Of a DNA stretch of 64,000 nt, positions 8,972 through 18,944 are shown one piece after another. Within the stretch, counting starts at the first letter, position 1. The number at the start of each line of letters is the position of its first letter. Both the position numbers and the translations under genes were made by a program. The notes below the pieces were generated by a model. That model searched no databases. It worked only from the letters and a program-made list of their open reading frames with translations, and was not told the DNA's origin. The stretch is taken from assembly GCA_964293475.1 (NCBI GenBank), contig CAXYYJ010000011.1, positions 32,541 through 96,540 of the forward strand, read 5' to 3'. Origin of the DNA: UBA12170 sp964293475. GTDB taxonomy: Bacteria; Bacteroidota; Bacteroidia; Bacteroidales; UBA12170.

Positions 8972-9373
8972 TTAGGAAGGAGTTTTTTTGGCTGAGACGA
9001 GTTTCTGTAGCAGATGATTCAGCCCCAATTGCAGCCTCTCTTCCATATTGGATTGTTCCATGTCTTTGTCGCCCACATAGATAAAAGCCAGGGCCAGGTG
9101 AATTTTGTTGTCGAGAAGCCATTGCTGAAGCGGATGTTTTTGCTTTCGATAGCTCTCCCTGAAAATTCGTTTGATACGGTTGCGGCTTACGGCGGTTTTA
9201 AATTTTCTTTTGCTCACACTGATTAGATAAAGCAAAGGGCTGGAAGAATCAGGCTCTGTTTCGGTGTAGAGAATTTTAAACGGATATACAAATTCCGATT
9301 GGCCTTTATCGAACAAAAGCCTGATAAGCTTATGGCTTTTCAGGCTTTCCGATCGATTCAAAGTATAACGCAT
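8972..9373 (-). CDS. rnpA: Ribonuclease P protein component
   Basis: A 133-residue basic protein. The RNR signature is intact in SRNRIKRIFRESYR near residues 63-76, preceded by VSKRKFKTAV. The start MRYTLNRSESLKSHK fits the family start, and the length is normal. RnpA binds the RnpB RNA and helps cleave the 5' leader from tRNA precursors. It follows hemD by only 14 bases on the same strand, so DUF4271-hemD-rnpA form one operon, an order common in Bacteroidota, unlike the classic rpmH-rnpA pairing. Confidence 0.93.
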   Translation of the reverse strand: MRYTLNRSESLKSHKLIRLLFDKGQSEFVYPFKILYTETEPDSSSPLLYLISVSKRKFKTAVSRNRIKRIFRESYRKQKHPLQQWLLDNKIHLALAFIYVGDKDMEQSNMEERLQLGLNHLLQKLVSAKKTPS

Positions 9374-9387
9374 GGTTGTTACTTTGA

Positions 9388-10137
9388 CTAACTATTTTTT
9401 TGAAAAAACTCCTCAATGGCCATGGTCATGGAGGGCGATGTTTTGGTAGGCGCTTTAATGTCTAATCTTAATCCTAAGTCTTCAACTGCCTGGGTGGTGG
9501 TAGGACCAAATCCGGCAATAATGGTGGTTCCCTGAACAAAATCGGGGAAATTTGTAAATAGGGATTCCACACCTGCAGGGCTGAAAAAGATTAACATCTC
9601 GTAGTTTTTAATGTTAACGTCGGACAAGTTGCTGGCAACGGTTTTATACATAATTGCCTTGGTATACTTAATCTCGTTTTCATCCAGAAGTGTCGACAAG
9701 TCTAATTTTCCAACGTCGGAGCAGGGAAGAAGAAAGGTTTCGGTTTTGTGTTTTTGAAGAATTTCGATGAGTCCGGGAAAAGTACCGCGGCCATAGAATA
9801 TTTTTCTTTTTCTGTAGGTAACATATTTTTGCAGATAGAAAGCGATAGCTTCCGACACGCAAAAATATTTCATAGTGTCGGGAATTTCCAGTCGCATATC
9901 TTTGGCCATTCTAAAATAGTGATCCACAGCATTACGGCTGGTAAAAATTACGCTGGGATGATCGAGGATCGATACTTTATCTTTCCTGAAATCGACAGCG
10001 CTAATTCCCTCAATAGAAATAAATTTTCTGAAATCGATATTAACCTTATGCTTTTTCGCCAAAATATAATAAGGTGACTTCTCAGCTTCCGCAGGTTTAG
10101 GCTGCGATATCAGCACGTTTTTTATTTTCAAGGCCAT
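9388..10137 (-). CDS. hemD: Uroporphyrinogen-III synthase
   Basis: A 249-residue HemD-type protein with two Rossmann-like lobes: NVLISQP at the start, SVIFTSRNAVDHYFRMA in the first lobe and FFSPAGVESLFTNFPDFV followed by IAGFGPTTTQAVEDLGLR in the second. These are the usual positions of substrate-contacting loops. The enzyme closes hydroxymethylbilane to uroporphyrinogen III in the heme/siroheme path. It lies between DUF4271 (24-base gap) and rnpA. Sequence conservation in this family is poor, so the assignment rests on motifs and on the well-known DUF4271-hemD neighbourhood. Confidence 0.88.
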   Translation of the reverse strand: MALKIKNVLISQPKPAEAEKSPYYILAKKHKVNIDFRKFISIEGISAVDFRKDKVSILDHPSVIFTSRNAVDHYFRMAKDMRLEIPDTMKYFCVSEAIAFYLQKYVTYRKRKIFYGRGTFPGLIEILQKHKTETFLLPCSDVGKLDLSTLLDENEIKYTKAIMYKTVASNLSDVNIKNYEMLIFFSPAGVESLFTNFPDFVQGTTIIAGFGPTTTQAVEDLGLRLDIKAPTKTSPSMTMAIEEFFQKNS

Positions 10138-10161
10138 TAATTTTCGTGTTAATTACAATAT

Positions 10162-11022
10162 TTACTGATTGTTCAGGATATATTTTATCACTAACGCAAT
10201 CGGTAAAATTTCGAGGCTGCAAAGGTATAAAATAATATATAATCTCGAATAGGTTGTTTTCTTTAATCCGATAATAAAACCTCTGAAAATTCGAAGTATC
10301 CAAAACAGGCCTAAAATACTGAGCCCAATCCAGAAAAACACGGTTAATTCGGTGTAAAAGAAAACGATAATAAAGGGCAACTGCATGAGTCCCGAGATGC
10401 CTAAAATGAGCAAATGGTCGAGATAATAGGCTCGGTAGGTGTCGGTGGTTTGAAATATCAGGGCAATTATTTTTTCCAGATAAGCCTTTATCAAAAAGAC
10501 CACACCCAGCCCCACGGCAAACAGAAAAAAGAGGAAATCCATTTTAAGATAGGCCAGTTGGGGCGAAATGAAATAGTACAGATAAAACCCATAAACTCCC
10601 GCCGATATTGGTGCCAGGGCATAGGCTAAACTCTCAGTCTGTTTCTCAAAACCCACCTGGTCGAGAATATCAATCTTTAAAATCCCCCTGAAAATATCCC
10701 ATATATCGAACGAATAAAGAATTCTGATAACCACCAGATATACAAAAATGCCCAAAAAACCAATGGTGAGCCAGTCGGTGTTATAGGTCTCGGTTCTTTT
10801 GATTTCTTTATTCTCTAAAGTGCTGAAAACCTTATCTTTTTGAAAATAAGTAATGATTTTGGGTTCTAAGGAGTTGCGCCATTTGGCCAGTGCCACCGAA
10901 TCAATGGCTATGGTATCGCATTCAAAAGCAAGGGTATCGAGTCCGGGGAAAATGGAATCGGGAATCAGGCCAACGGAGTCGGGTCGAAAGAATAAGGTAT
11001 CTTGTGCTATAGTGTCGGTCAA
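10162..11022 (-). CDS. DUF4271 integral membrane protein
   Basis: A 286-residue protein. The first ~85 residues are soluble and rich in D/S/P (TLFFRPDSVGLIPDSIF); the rest holds about seven hydrophobic helices, e.g. WLTIGFLGIFVYLVVIRILY, FFLFAVGLGVVFLIKAYL and WIGLSILGLFWILRIFRGFI. The frame begins with TTG at 11022 and a stop lies two codons upstream, so TTG is the likely start. It heads the DUF4271-hemD-rnpA operon. DUF4271 proteins are largely restricted to Bacteroidota and next to hemD; their function is not known. A link to heme precursors or membrane assembly is only a guess from neighbours. Confidence 0.8.
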   Translation of the reverse strand: MTDTIAQDTLFFRPDSVGLIPDSIFPGLDTLAFECDTIAIDSVALAKWRNSLEPKIITYFQKDKVFSTLENKEIKRTETYNTDWLTIGFLGIFVYLVVIRILYSFDIWDIFRGILKIDILDQVGFEKQTESLAYALAPISAGVYGFYLYYFISPQLAYLKMDFLFFLFAVGLGVVFLIKAYLEKIIALIFQTTDTYRAYYLDHLLILGISGLMQLPFIIVFFYTELTVFFWIGLSILGLFWILRIFRGFIIGLKKTTYSRLYIILYLCSLEILPIALVIKYILNNQ

Positions 11023-11066
11023 TTCTCAGGTTTATTAAGCGATGCAGTGATTTGTTTTCAGGTTAC

Positions 11067-11106
11067 AAAAAAACGATTTTGAATGAAGAATTCAAAACCG
11101 TTTTTC
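11067..11106 (-). terminator. Terminator of the DUF3078 gene
   Basis: Read on the minus strand, AAACGGTTTTGAAT pairs with ATTCAAAATCGTTT (one mismatch) around a short loop and is followed by a T-run. It lies 20 bases beyond the stop codon of the gene at 11126-12028 and separates it from the DUF4271 operon. Confidence 0.75.
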
Positions 11107-11125
11107 TTAAACTTTCAGGTAATCT

Positions 11126-12028
11126 TTAGAATTTGAAACCCAGTCCCAAACCAAACATTTCTTTGAATTGTGTTCTTGGTCCCAAAGGCATTCCGGTTTT
11201 ATCGTGAATGGTGATGTTCTCATCGTAAATAAGGTTGGTGGTAATTTTGGCCGATAACCATTTATTCACGGTCATGCCCAGAATAACATCCCAGCGAACG
11301 ATAATATTTTGTGGTTGGTCCAGATAATCGCTAAAGAGCTCCAAAGTGCTTTCAAGGTTCACGTTTTTGGCTATGTCGCGTTTAAAAGTGGCTTTTAAAA
11401 CAGCACCAAACTGAAATTTCATGGTTTCTCCATCTTTGGTTTTAACGCCATTGGTGTCGTATTCTGCCGGAGTTACACCATAGCTTCCAATGTCGGCCAA
11501 ACGCTGATCGTTAACAATAACCCACTGCGCGGTAACGGGGCTCACAAATAAGCTGAAGTAACCGTTTGGTTTGTAGTTAAAACCAGGGCCGCCCGAAAAA
11601 TAACCCGGAGCCATAAATTTGGAAACATATACAGAATCGTTGTCCTTGTCGAAACCTTCGGCAAACTGAGTTTTAAAAGATGCCAGGAAACTGATGTCGA
11701 TTTTGTCGTTCAACGCATGACCATAAATGCTGCTCAGGTCAATTTTGTCTTCAGTTTTTTTGTAGTCTTCGTTAAGAAACTGCATGCCATAGCCCAAAAG
11801 GATTTTGTTTTTCCAGGAGTTTTTGCCTTTGGTATAGGTTAAATCGTAATTGAGCAAAGTTACTCCCGACACAGAGTTATCGCCCCCGGCCGACCAGTTG
11901 GTAAAGCTAACCTGATTAAAGTTAACGGAAAAGTCGCCCACGGTTACCCAGTGTTTTGTGGTGTCGGCTTGTGAATAAACCCCGATGCTCAATAAACTTA
12001 AAATGATGATTGATAATAATTTTCTCAT
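11126..12028 (-). CDS. DUF3078 outer-membrane barrel protein
   Basis: The ATG at 12028 gives 300 residues and a clear signal peptide (MRKLLSIIILSLLSIGVYSQ); the longer frame adds 15 unlikely residues. The mature part opens with WVTVGDFSVNFNQVSFTNWSAGG, the hallmark of DUF3078, and goes on with alternating amphipathic strands ending in GLGLGFKF, a classic C-terminal outer-membrane strand. DUF3078 proteins are Bacteroidota-specific and unassigned; a small outer-membrane beta-barrel is the best inference. It has its own terminator and appears to be monocistronic. Confidence 0.85.
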   Translation of the reverse strand: MRKLLSIIILSLLSIGVYSQADTTKHWVTVGDFSVNFNQVSFTNWSAGGDNSVSGVTLLNYDLTYTKGKNSWKNKILLGYGMQFLNEDYKKTEDKIDLSSIYGHALNDKIDISFLASFKTQFAEGFDKDNDSVYVSKFMAPGYFSGGPGFNYKPNGYFSLFVSPVTAQWVIVNDQRLADIGSYGVTPAEYDTNGVKTKDGETMKFQFGAVLKATFKRDIAKNVNLESTLELFSDYLDQPQNIIVRWDVILGMTVNKWLSAKITTNLIYDENITIHDKTGMPLGPRTQFKEMFGLGLGFKF

Positions 12029-12208
12029 AATACAATATTTAATTTTCAGGGGGCAAAAGTAAAACTTTAGCATTATTGAACCACTGATTTTGTAATATTT
12101 ATCTCCTTTTTTTAGACTTTTGAATGTTAATCTTCCAAAAAGGCAATAAATAATTTTGTCAGGTGAAATAAAAATAGCAATTTGCCGCCCTGAAAAAAAT
12201 GAGTTAAA

Positions 12209-13222
12209 ATGCCAAACATAAATGCCGTAATTACCGGAGTATCAGCATATGTACCCGATTATTTGTTAACCAATGCCGAGCTCTCAACCATGGTTGAAAC
12301 CAGCGACGAGTGGATATTATCGAGAACAGGAATTAGAACACGTCATATTTTAAAGGGCGAAGGCAAAGGAACTTCCGACATGGGTGCTCCGGCAGTTCTT
12401 CAACTTTTAGCCAAAACAAACACCAAAGCCGAAGATATTGATTTGCTCATTTGCTCTACCGTTACCCCCGATATGCAATTTCCAGCCACAGCCAATATCA
12501 TTTGCGATAAAGCGGGCCTCGTAAACGCCTTCAGCTTTGATCTTAATGCAGCGTGCAGCGGATTTTTGTTCGGACTTCAAACAGCCCAGGCCTATATTCG
12601 CTCGGGGCTTTACAAGAAAGTGATTGTGGTGGGAGCCGATAAAATGAGCTCGATTGTAGATTATACCGACCGCGCCACCTGCGTTATTTTTGGCGATGGT
12701 GCCGGCGCTGTTTTGCTCGAGCCCACCGAAGAAGATTTGGGAATTATCGATGCCGAACTTCACACCGATGGTTCGGGTCGCATACACCTGCACCAAAAAG
12801 CCGGCGGAAGTATTAAGCCAGCCACCCACGAAACTGTGGATGCCAGAGAGCATTTTATTTATCAGGAAGGACAGCCGGTTTTTAAATTCGCCGTTTCGCG
12901 CATGGCCGATGTCTCTGCCGACATGATGAAAAAACACAATATTAAACCCGAAGAACTGGCATGGCTTGTGCCTCATCAGGCCAACCTCAGAATTATAGAA
13001 GCAACTGCCCGCCGTATGGAGATAGACCCTGCGCAGGTAATGATAAATATTCAGGATTTCGGCAACACCACCGATGCCACCATTCCACTCTGTTTAAATC
13101 AGTGGGAAAGCCAATTGAAAAAGGGCGATAAGATTATTCTTTCGGCTTTTGGAGGAGGTTTTACATGGGCAGCCGTTTACATTAAATGGGCCTACAATGG
13201 CGCCGATGTAGCCGGAAAGTAA
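12209..13222 (+). CDS. fabH: Beta-ketoacyl-ACP synthase III (FabH)
   Basis: A 337-residue FabH/KAS III. The nucleophile is C116 in LNAACSGFLFGL, the histidine is in LVPHQANLRI and the asparagine in DFGNTTDATIP, so the Cys-His-Asn triad is complete. The conserved FSFDLNAACSGF and FGDGAGAVLLE blocks are present. The enzyme condenses acetyl-CoA (or branched acyl-CoA in many Bacteroidota) with malonyl-ACP to start fatty acid synthesis. It stands alone, not next to plsX or rpmF, so it may be a secondary paralogue. A terminator follows at once. Confidence 0.93.
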   Translation: MPNINAVITGVSAYVPDYLLTNAELSTMVETSDEWILSRTGIRTRHILKGEGKGTSDMGAPAVLQLLAKTNTKAEDIDLLICSTVTPDMQFPATANIICDKAGLVNAFSFDLNAACSGFLFGLQTAQAYIRSGLYKKVIVVGADKMSSIVDYTDRATCVIFGDGAGAVLLEPTEEDLGIIDAELHTDGSGRIHLHQKAGGSIKPATHETVDAREHFIYQEGQPVFKFAVSRMADVSADMMKKHNIKPEELAWLVPHQANLRIIEATARRMEIDPAQVMINIQDFGNTTDATIPLCLNQWESQLKKGDKIILSAFGGGFTWAAVYIKWAYNGADVAGK

Positions 13223-13260
13223 AAGAGCTTTTTTTGTTTTCATGGTGAGTCGCTCTTTTT
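13221..13260 (+). terminator. Terminator after fabH
   Basis: AAAAGAGC at 13221-13228 pairs with GCTCTTTT at 13252-13259, with further T-runs to 13273. It begins inside the fabH stop codon. Confidence 0.6.
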
Positions 13261-13619
13261 GGGCGGCTTTTTTTTTATTAGCACATTCAAACAACGATTA
13301 AATTGGTGTTATGGAGAATGGGAAACTGAGGACGAATTGCCGTTCGAAAAAGAACCAGGAAATGAATAGCATTCAGAATACTCTCCTTCTGTACCCCAAA
13401 CGATTTAATAACAGAGCTCACCTCTCTCAGCATTTCCTTATTCTATGCTGCTTGCTTGTTTTTCAGTCTTTTGAAAGGTACAAGGGTTAAGGAAGGTCGG
13501 ATATCTTTCTTGAATAAGAATATATTTGAGAACTAAAAATGACCGACTCCATGATTTGAGTTGTTCAAACGAGAAAGAAAGACCATTTTTGCAAAAAAAA
13601 GGGTTAAATTTTAAGTTCC
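13261..13619 (+). other. Intergenic stretch before the SNF2 gene, no gene seen
   Basis: About 360 bases without a credible gene. One frame at about 13308-13370 reads an acidic tail (WETEDELPFEKEPGNE then stop) that has no start codon and could be a decayed remnant. The 3' end (CATTTTTGCAAAAAAAAGGG) probably holds the start region for the SNF2 gene, but no exact consensus promoter is visible. Confidence 0.4.
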
Positions 13620-16600
13620 ATGTACAGCCAATACATCAATAGATATATTCAATTTCATGCAACTGATGCTGTTATCGTCAGAGGAAAGAAATTGTTTAGC
13701 CAAAACCACACCACTCTTTTAGAATTTGATGATATAAAGGATTCTGCAGAGTTTACTGTGATGGGTAGTCAGCTCTATCGTGTGCGAATTAAGGATTTTA
13801 AAATCAATAATATAACCGCTTCCTGCACCTGTCCCTATGATTGGAATATTTTGTGTAAACACAGTGTTGCTGCCCTATTACATCTAACCGAAGTACTCGA
13901 AAAACGACTCAGCCTTCCTGAAAAAGTGATTCTGGCGACAAAAAGAAAAGATGCTTCTGAGCCCATTGAAATATTGCAGTGGAAAAGACTTAACCGTGAA
14001 GCATTAGGAATAGGAGACCATTATAAGAATTATAATCTGGGTTATTATTATGCACAAGATTTGCCAAAAATACTCTCGGCCAGCGAAACTCAACTGGTAT
14101 TTGAAGTAGAATCGCCCGAAAGCTTTTATCCCCAAAAAAGCAGAGTCACTTTCGATTATTTTCAGGGAAGGGTTTTTGCCCATTCAAGTGAATTGGCCCA
14201 ACAAATCAAAAAGTTCTCATTGTCCGAAACTATTTGCCTGCATTTGTTGATTAACAGTGATAATAGGGAAATATTCAATTATTTCTTTGAAGGGGGGTTT
14301 TCCAAAAGGAAGGCTGAAATAATTAATGAATTTGATTTATCAGAACAGGACGATTTCTACAATTTCTTTAAAATCGCCTTAGTGGAGGGTGATATTGAAT
14401 TCGTAAAGCATAAACAAGGCATGGGACTTATTTCTCCCAAAATGAACAATTATTTAATTAACGGCATTAAATACCTCGGAAATGCCCAACTTTTTACGCC
14501 ATTGCATGGCAAAACCATTCTTCACCTTGGATTTATTATTTATAAAAAACATTTTCACGGAAGGGATTTTGATATCATAATTGATGCGATAACCGGGCAA
14601 CCAAATAAAGCAAATACGGATCTTGCCACACATCTCAACTATTATACCACCATAACTCCCAACGAAAGTTGTCCGCTTACCGATAAGCAAACGAAGCTTC
14701 TGGCTCTCCTAAAAGAATACGAAAGCTATGGTTTACTGCCCCGTGTTGACTTACTTGAAATGGCCAATAGGAATGGCGGGGGCAAGGAGCACACTGAGCT
14801 GAAGGGGTTGCATGAATTGCAAGTCAGGTTAAACATTATTCAAAACATCTTTGCCTTGCTTGCAGATGAAAAATACGTCTATTTTAAAACTGAAAACGAT
14901 TCTGAAGGAAAGATTAAAAAGAAACTGCTGCAAAAACTTCGGGTGGCGCAAAACCCTTTGGCACTTACAATAAAAGTGGACATCGACCACAGAAGCATCA
15001 TGGCAGAGCCCTATTTCGATATTGACGGGACCAGTATTCCGGTTTCCCAGAAAAATGTAATTTCAAATGGTTTTTTTACCACCATGATAGGGGACATTTT
15101 GTATGCCTACGATAACATCAATACTTGCCAATATCTCCTTAACTTCAATGTCCCTGTAAAAACAAGCCTGAAATACAAAGAATTTTTTATAAAAGAGCTC
15201 ATAGAGCCACTTTCACAACAATTTAAAATAGATTTCGGAAAAGATATCGTTCGAAAAAAGGAACATTTCTCCAGTGCTGAAGAATCGCAGTTGTTCATAA
15301 GCGAAGAAAATGATTTCCTTCGATTCGATCCTGTGGTGGTCTATTCCAATGGCCTCTCGGTGCTGTTGTACAATCGGGGCAATAAATTAGAAATCACCGA
15401 AACAGAGATGTCGGAATTCATTAGAGATGAAGAATATGAGAACAGCTATCTGGAGTTTTTGGCATCACTGCATCCTGAATTTGAAAAACAAAAATACAAC
15501 CGCTTTTTCTATCTGCCTTTCGAAAACCTATTGCAGGATATGTGGTTCTACGCCTTTTATGAACAGGTCAATAAAAGGAATGTTAAGGTTTTTGGCATCA
15601 ACGAATTAAAGAAATTTAAATACTCTCCCTTTAAAGCTACCATAAGCACCTCTATAAAATCGGGACAAGATTGGTTTGAGCTGGATATACAGGTAAAGTT
15701 TGGCGATTACCGTATAAAAATAGCCGATTTGAAACGTGCCATCATCAATCAGCAACTGTTTATTCAATTGAATAATGGAACCGTGGGAATACTTCCCGAA
15801 GAGTGGCTCGACAAGTTTAGCAAGTATTTTAGAAATGCCCTTGTGTCCGACGAGAAGCTTCATATTTCGAAATTGAAGTTCAATATAATTGACCAATTGT
15901 TCGAAAATATTGATAATGAGCAGATATTAAAGGAGATAGCTGAAAAAAGACAACTTCTAAAAACCATTGGCGACGTTGCCGAAGTGCAGGTGCCTCAGGG
16001 AATAAAAGCCAATTTAAGAGATTATCAGAAAGAAGGGCTCCAGTGGCTCAATTTTCTGGATTCCATGAAATGGGGAGGAATTCTTGCCGATGACATGGGA
16101 CTTGGCAAAACACTTCAAATATTAGCCTTTCTTAAGTTAAAGCTCAAAAAATCGGATCATCCGGCCTTAATCATTGTGCCAACTACTTTGCTTTTCAACT
16201 GGGAAAACGAAATAGCAAAATTTGCCCCATCGCTCAAAGTGCTGTATTATTATGGAATAGACAGGGAAAAAACCACCGATGAATTCTCTAAATATCAGTT
16301 GGTATTTACTACTTATGGCGTTTTAACAAGAGACATTGAATTGTTAAAAGATTATCGGTTTAGCTATGCCATTCTCGATGAATCACAAGCCATAAAAAAT
16401 CCAGCATCGCACCGTTACAAGGCTGCCATACTACTCAATGCACGTAATAAATTTGCTTTGACAGGTACCCCCATCGAAAACTCAACTTTTGATTTGTTTG
16501 CTCAAATGAATTTTGTCAATCCCGGTTTCTTTGGGGATATTAAAGGCTTTAAGGAGAATTACAGCAATAGGATAGATAAAGAAGGCGATGCATTGGTAAG

Positions 16601-17399
16601 CGAAGAATTGGCAAAATTGTCCAAACCTTTTATCCTGCGAAGAACCAAGGAGCTGGTAGCCAAAGAATTGCCCGAAAAAACTGAAGATATCATTTACTGC
16701 GAGATGGAGCCCGAACAGCGGAAAGTATATGAAGCCTGGCGCAATGAATACAGAGATAAAATACTTAAAAAGATAGAGGATGATGGGCTTGAGAAATCGA
16801 AGCTCTTTATACTCGAAGGACTCCTGCGGCTCAGACAAATCTGCGATTCCCCTTTGCTGCTTAAGCAACAGTCGGTTACCTCGGGGCCGTCGATAAAAAT
16901 CAAGGAAATATTGAGCCTTATTCTGGAAAAAACCGCCAAACACAAGATACTCGTTTTCTCGCAATTTGTTGGCATGCTTCAGTTAATAAAATCTGACCTC
17001 GACAAGCATCACATTGATTATGAATATTTAGATGGGCAAAGCACATCGCAGCAGCGCAAAGAAAGTGTGGAGCATTTTCAGCAAAACAGCTCGGTTCGGG
17101 TATTTTTGGTGAGCCTGAAAGCTGGGGGAACTGGCCTAAACCTCACTTCGGCTGATTATGTGGTGCTGGTAGACCCCTGGTGGAATCCTGCAGTAGAAGC
17201 ACAGGCCATCGACCGGTCGCATCGTATTGGACAAGACAAAAAAGTGATAGCATACCGGATGATTTGCACCAATACCATCGAGGAGAAAATTATCAATCTC
17301 CAAAAGAAGAAAAAGAAAATTGCCAGCGACATAATTCAAAACGACCAAAACATCATCAAAAACCTAAAGCCCGAAGACATTAGGGAGCTTTTTTCCTGA
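13620..17399 (+). CDS. SNF2-family helicase with SWIM zinc finger
   Basis: A 1,259-residue Snf2/HepA-like double-stranded DNA translocase. A SWIM finger lies near residues 70-90 (CTCPYDWNILCKHSVAALLH: C-x-C...C-x-H). A long middle region (100-790) follows. The helicase core is C-terminal: motif I ADDMGLGKTLQ (~825), LDESQAIKN (motif II, DESQ in place of DEAH/DEGH), LTGTPIEN (motif III), and the C-lobe VFLVSLKAGGTGLNLTSADYVVLVDPWWNPAVE plus QAIDRSHRIGQ (motif VI). The role is likely remodelling of protein-DNA or transcription complexes. It is monocistronic. Length and layout are normal for Bacteroidota SWIM-SNF2 proteins. Confidence 0.93.
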   Translation: MYSQYINRYIQFHATDAVIVRGKKLFSQNHTTLLEFDDIKDSAEFTVMGSQLYRVRIKDFKINNITASCTCPYDWNILCKHSVAALLHLTEVLEKRLSLPEKVILATKRKDASEPIEILQWKRLNREALGIGDHYKNYNLGYYYAQDLPKILSASETQLVFEVESPESFYPQKSRVTFDYFQGRVFAHSSELAQQIKKFSLSETICLHLLINSDNREIFNYFFEGGFSKRKAEIINEFDLSEQDDFYNFFKIALVEGDIEFVKHKQGMGLISPKMNNYLINGIKYLGNAQLFTPLHGKTILHLGFIIYKKHFHGRDFDIIIDAITGQPNKANTDLATHLNYYTTITPNESCPLTDKQTKLLALLKEYESYGLLPRVDLLEMANRNGGGKEHTELKGLHELQVRLNIIQNIFALLADEKYVYFKTENDSEGKIKKKLLQKLRVAQNPLALTIKVDIDHRSIMAEPYFDIDGTSIPVSQKNVISNGFFTTMIGDILYAYDNINTCQYLLNFNVPVKTSLKYKEFFIKELIEPLSQQFKIDFGKDIVRKKEHFSSAEESQLFISEENDFLRFDPVVVYSNGLSVLLYNRGNKLEITETEMSEFIRDEEYENSYLEFLASLHPEFEKQKYNRFFYLPFENLLQDMWFYAFYEQVNKRNVKVFGINELKKFKYSPFKATISTSIKSGQDWFELDIQVKFGDYRIKIADLKRAIINQQLFIQLNNGTVGILPEEWLDKFSKYFRNALVSDEKLHISKLKFNIIDQLFENIDNEQILKEIAEKRQLLKTIGDVAEVQVPQGIKANLRDYQKEGLQWLNFLDSMKWGGILADDMGLGKTLQILAFLKLKLKKSDHPALIIVPTTLLFNWENEIAKFAPSLKVLYYYGIDREKTTDEFSKYQLVFTTYGVLTRDIELLKDYRFSYAILDESQAIKNPASHRYKAAILLNARNKFALTGTPIENSTFDLFAQMNFVNPGFFGDIKGFKENYSNRIDKEGDALVSEELAKLSKPFILRRTKELVAKELPEKTEDIIYCEMEPEQRKVYEAWRNEYRDKILKKIEDDGLEKSKLFILEGLLRLRQICDSPLLLKQQSVTSGPSIKIKEILSLILEKTAKHKILVFSQFVGMLQLIKSDLDKHHIDYEYLDGQSTSQQRKESVEHFQQNSSVRVFLVSLKAGGTGLNLTSADYVVLVDPWWNPAVEAQAIDRSHRIGQDKKVIAYRMICTNTIEEKIINLQKKKKKIASDIIQNDQNIIKNLKPEDIRELFS

Positions 17400-17581
17400 T
17401 TCTGGTTTTTATTTAATTATGTGCAAACCAATTTCTGGGCAAGACTAGCGAAAAGTATTGTTTACTCTCCGAGTCATCAATCATTCTTTTTTATCGGTTA
17501 TCTCTCTCCGCACATCCCGAATTGTGGTTCTTTTTTTGTAAGGCTAATTTCCCAAATACGCATAATGGTTTACTCTTTTAT

Positions 17582-17589
17582 TAGCTTTG
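17582..17589 (+). promoter_or_regulatory. -7 promoter element for the radical SAM gene
   Basis: TAGCTTTG matches the Bacteroidota -7 consensus TAnnTTTG, 24 bases before the ATG at 17614. No convincing -33 TTG at the usual distance. Confidence 0.4.
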
Positions 17590-17613
17590 CGCCACCTTTA
17601 AGATTACATAATT

Positions 17614-18579
17614 ATGGATGAAATAGTTTATTATTGGGGACATGCCCGCCGTTTTAATGCCTATGCTCAGTATTTTGAGCGGACCTTTGGCGAGCGGGTT
17701 CAAAAAACCACCATCGATGCGGGATTCACCTGCCCCAACCGCGATGGGAAAGTGGCACGTGGGGGCTGCACCTATTGCAATAATGATGCTTTCAATCCTT
17801 CTTATAATGATCCGAAAAAACCTGTCGTTCAACAAATTCAGGAGGGCATGGAGTTTCACGCCAACAGATACCGCAGAGCTGGCAAATTTTTAGCCTATTT
17901 CCAGGCTTATTCCAATACCTACGCGCCTTTGGAAGAGCTGAAAAGGCTTTATGGGCCTGCTTTGGAAATGGAAAATGTGGTGGGATTGGTCATTGGCACC
18001 CGCAGCGATTGCATGGACGAAGAGAAGCTTCAATATTTTGCTGAAATCAGCAAGACGCATTATGTTATCCTGGAATATGGCATCGAGAGTACTTACGATA
18101 AAACCCTAAAACGGATAAACCGCGGGCACGATTTTCAGAATGTGGTGGATATGATTCATCTAACTAAATCGTATGGGGTAAAAACCGGGGGGCATATGAT
18201 ATTTGGACTTCCGGGTGAAAGCCGTGAGGAAATGATGGAACAGGTTCATGTGTTGAATCAGCTGCCACTTAACAATATCAAATTCCATCAGCTTCAAATA
18301 ATAAAAGGAACCGCCATGGCTAAGGAATACCGGAATAATCCGGAGAATTTCGAGCTCTTTGGCATGGAAGAATACATAGGTTTTATGATTCGGTTTCTCG
18401 AACAACTCAACCCTAACTTTGTGGTGGAGCGCTTTGCCGGCGAAGTACCCCCAAGATTTTTAGTGAGTCAGGCCTGGGAAAACCTGCGCAACGATCAGAT
18501 TCTCCAAAGCATAGAACGGGAACTCGAATCGCAAAATACCTGGCAAGGACGATTGTTAAAAACGTCATATTTGATTTAG
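17614..18579 (+). CDS. Radical SAM protein, TIGR01212/YhcC family
   Basis: A 321-residue radical SAM protein. The iron-sulfur cysteines are C40, C52 and C55 (GFTCPNRDG...RGGCTYCNNDAF), the wide-spaced CX11CX2C pattern of the YhcC/YtqA family. Other family blocks: VVGLVIGTRSDC, VILEYGIESTYDKTLKRINRGHDF and KTGGHMIFGLPGESREEMM. The enzyme uses S-adenosylmethionine radical chemistry; its substrate is not established for this family, though a tRNA or cofactor role has been suggested from its likeness to Elp3. It is monocistronic with its own promoter-like element. Confidence 0.92.
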   Translation: MDEIVYYWGHARRFNAYAQYFERTFGERVQKTTIDAGFTCPNRDGKVARGGCTYCNNDAFNPSYNDPKKPVVQQIQEGMEFHANRYRRAGKFLAYFQAYSNTYAPLEELKRLYGPALEMENVVGLVIGTRSDCMDEEKLQYFAEISKTHYVILEYGIESTYDKTLKRINRGHDFQNVVDMIHLTKSYGVKTGGHMIFGLPGESREEMMEQVHVLNQLPLNNIKFHQLQIIKGTAMAKEYRNNPENFELFGMEEYIGFMIRFLEQLNPNFVVERFAGEVPPRFLVSQAWENLRNDQILQSIERELESQNTWQGRLLKTSYLI

Positions 18580-18704
18580 GAAATGATTTTTTGTTAATAA
18601 GGTTTTCGTAATGTTCATTGGTAAATTTATCTCAAGATACTGAACTAATTAATGTGAACCCATGGCTATCTAATCCACAATCATAAAATTTTTCCAGATA
18701 GCTG

Positions 18705-18935
18705 TTATTCGGTTTGACTTAATTTCTCTTGAGCTTTATCACGTTCTAATTCCAAAATTCTTTGTTCAACTATTTCTGCTCTGCGAGTTTGCAGGGCAGA
18801 ATAGTTTTGAGATAGCCCAATTTCCCCGGAAAGTATCTTGCAATAACTACGTAGATCATCAAATGAGCAAACGAAATAAGGATGCATTTTAACAAAGATT
18901 CCCTCTCTTGGTGCAACAGATATGTAGGAGCCCAC
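18705..18935 (-). pseudogene. 76-aa tail, in frame with the upstream endonuclease after a TGA
   Basis: A 76-residue open frame starting GTG at 18935. It is in the same frame as the endonuclease gene at 18945-19601, separated by one TGA (18945-18947) and three sense codons. The peptide looks genuine (YISVAPREGIFVKMHPYFVCSFDDLRSY, then a charged coiled-coil-like end QRILELERDKAQEKL). I cannot name a family. Either the two frames are one gene broken by a nonsense mutation, or a separate small coupled gene. I favour the broken gene because no other start codon or ribosome site is obvious. Confidence 0.45.
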
Positions 18936-18944
18936 TTTTAATCT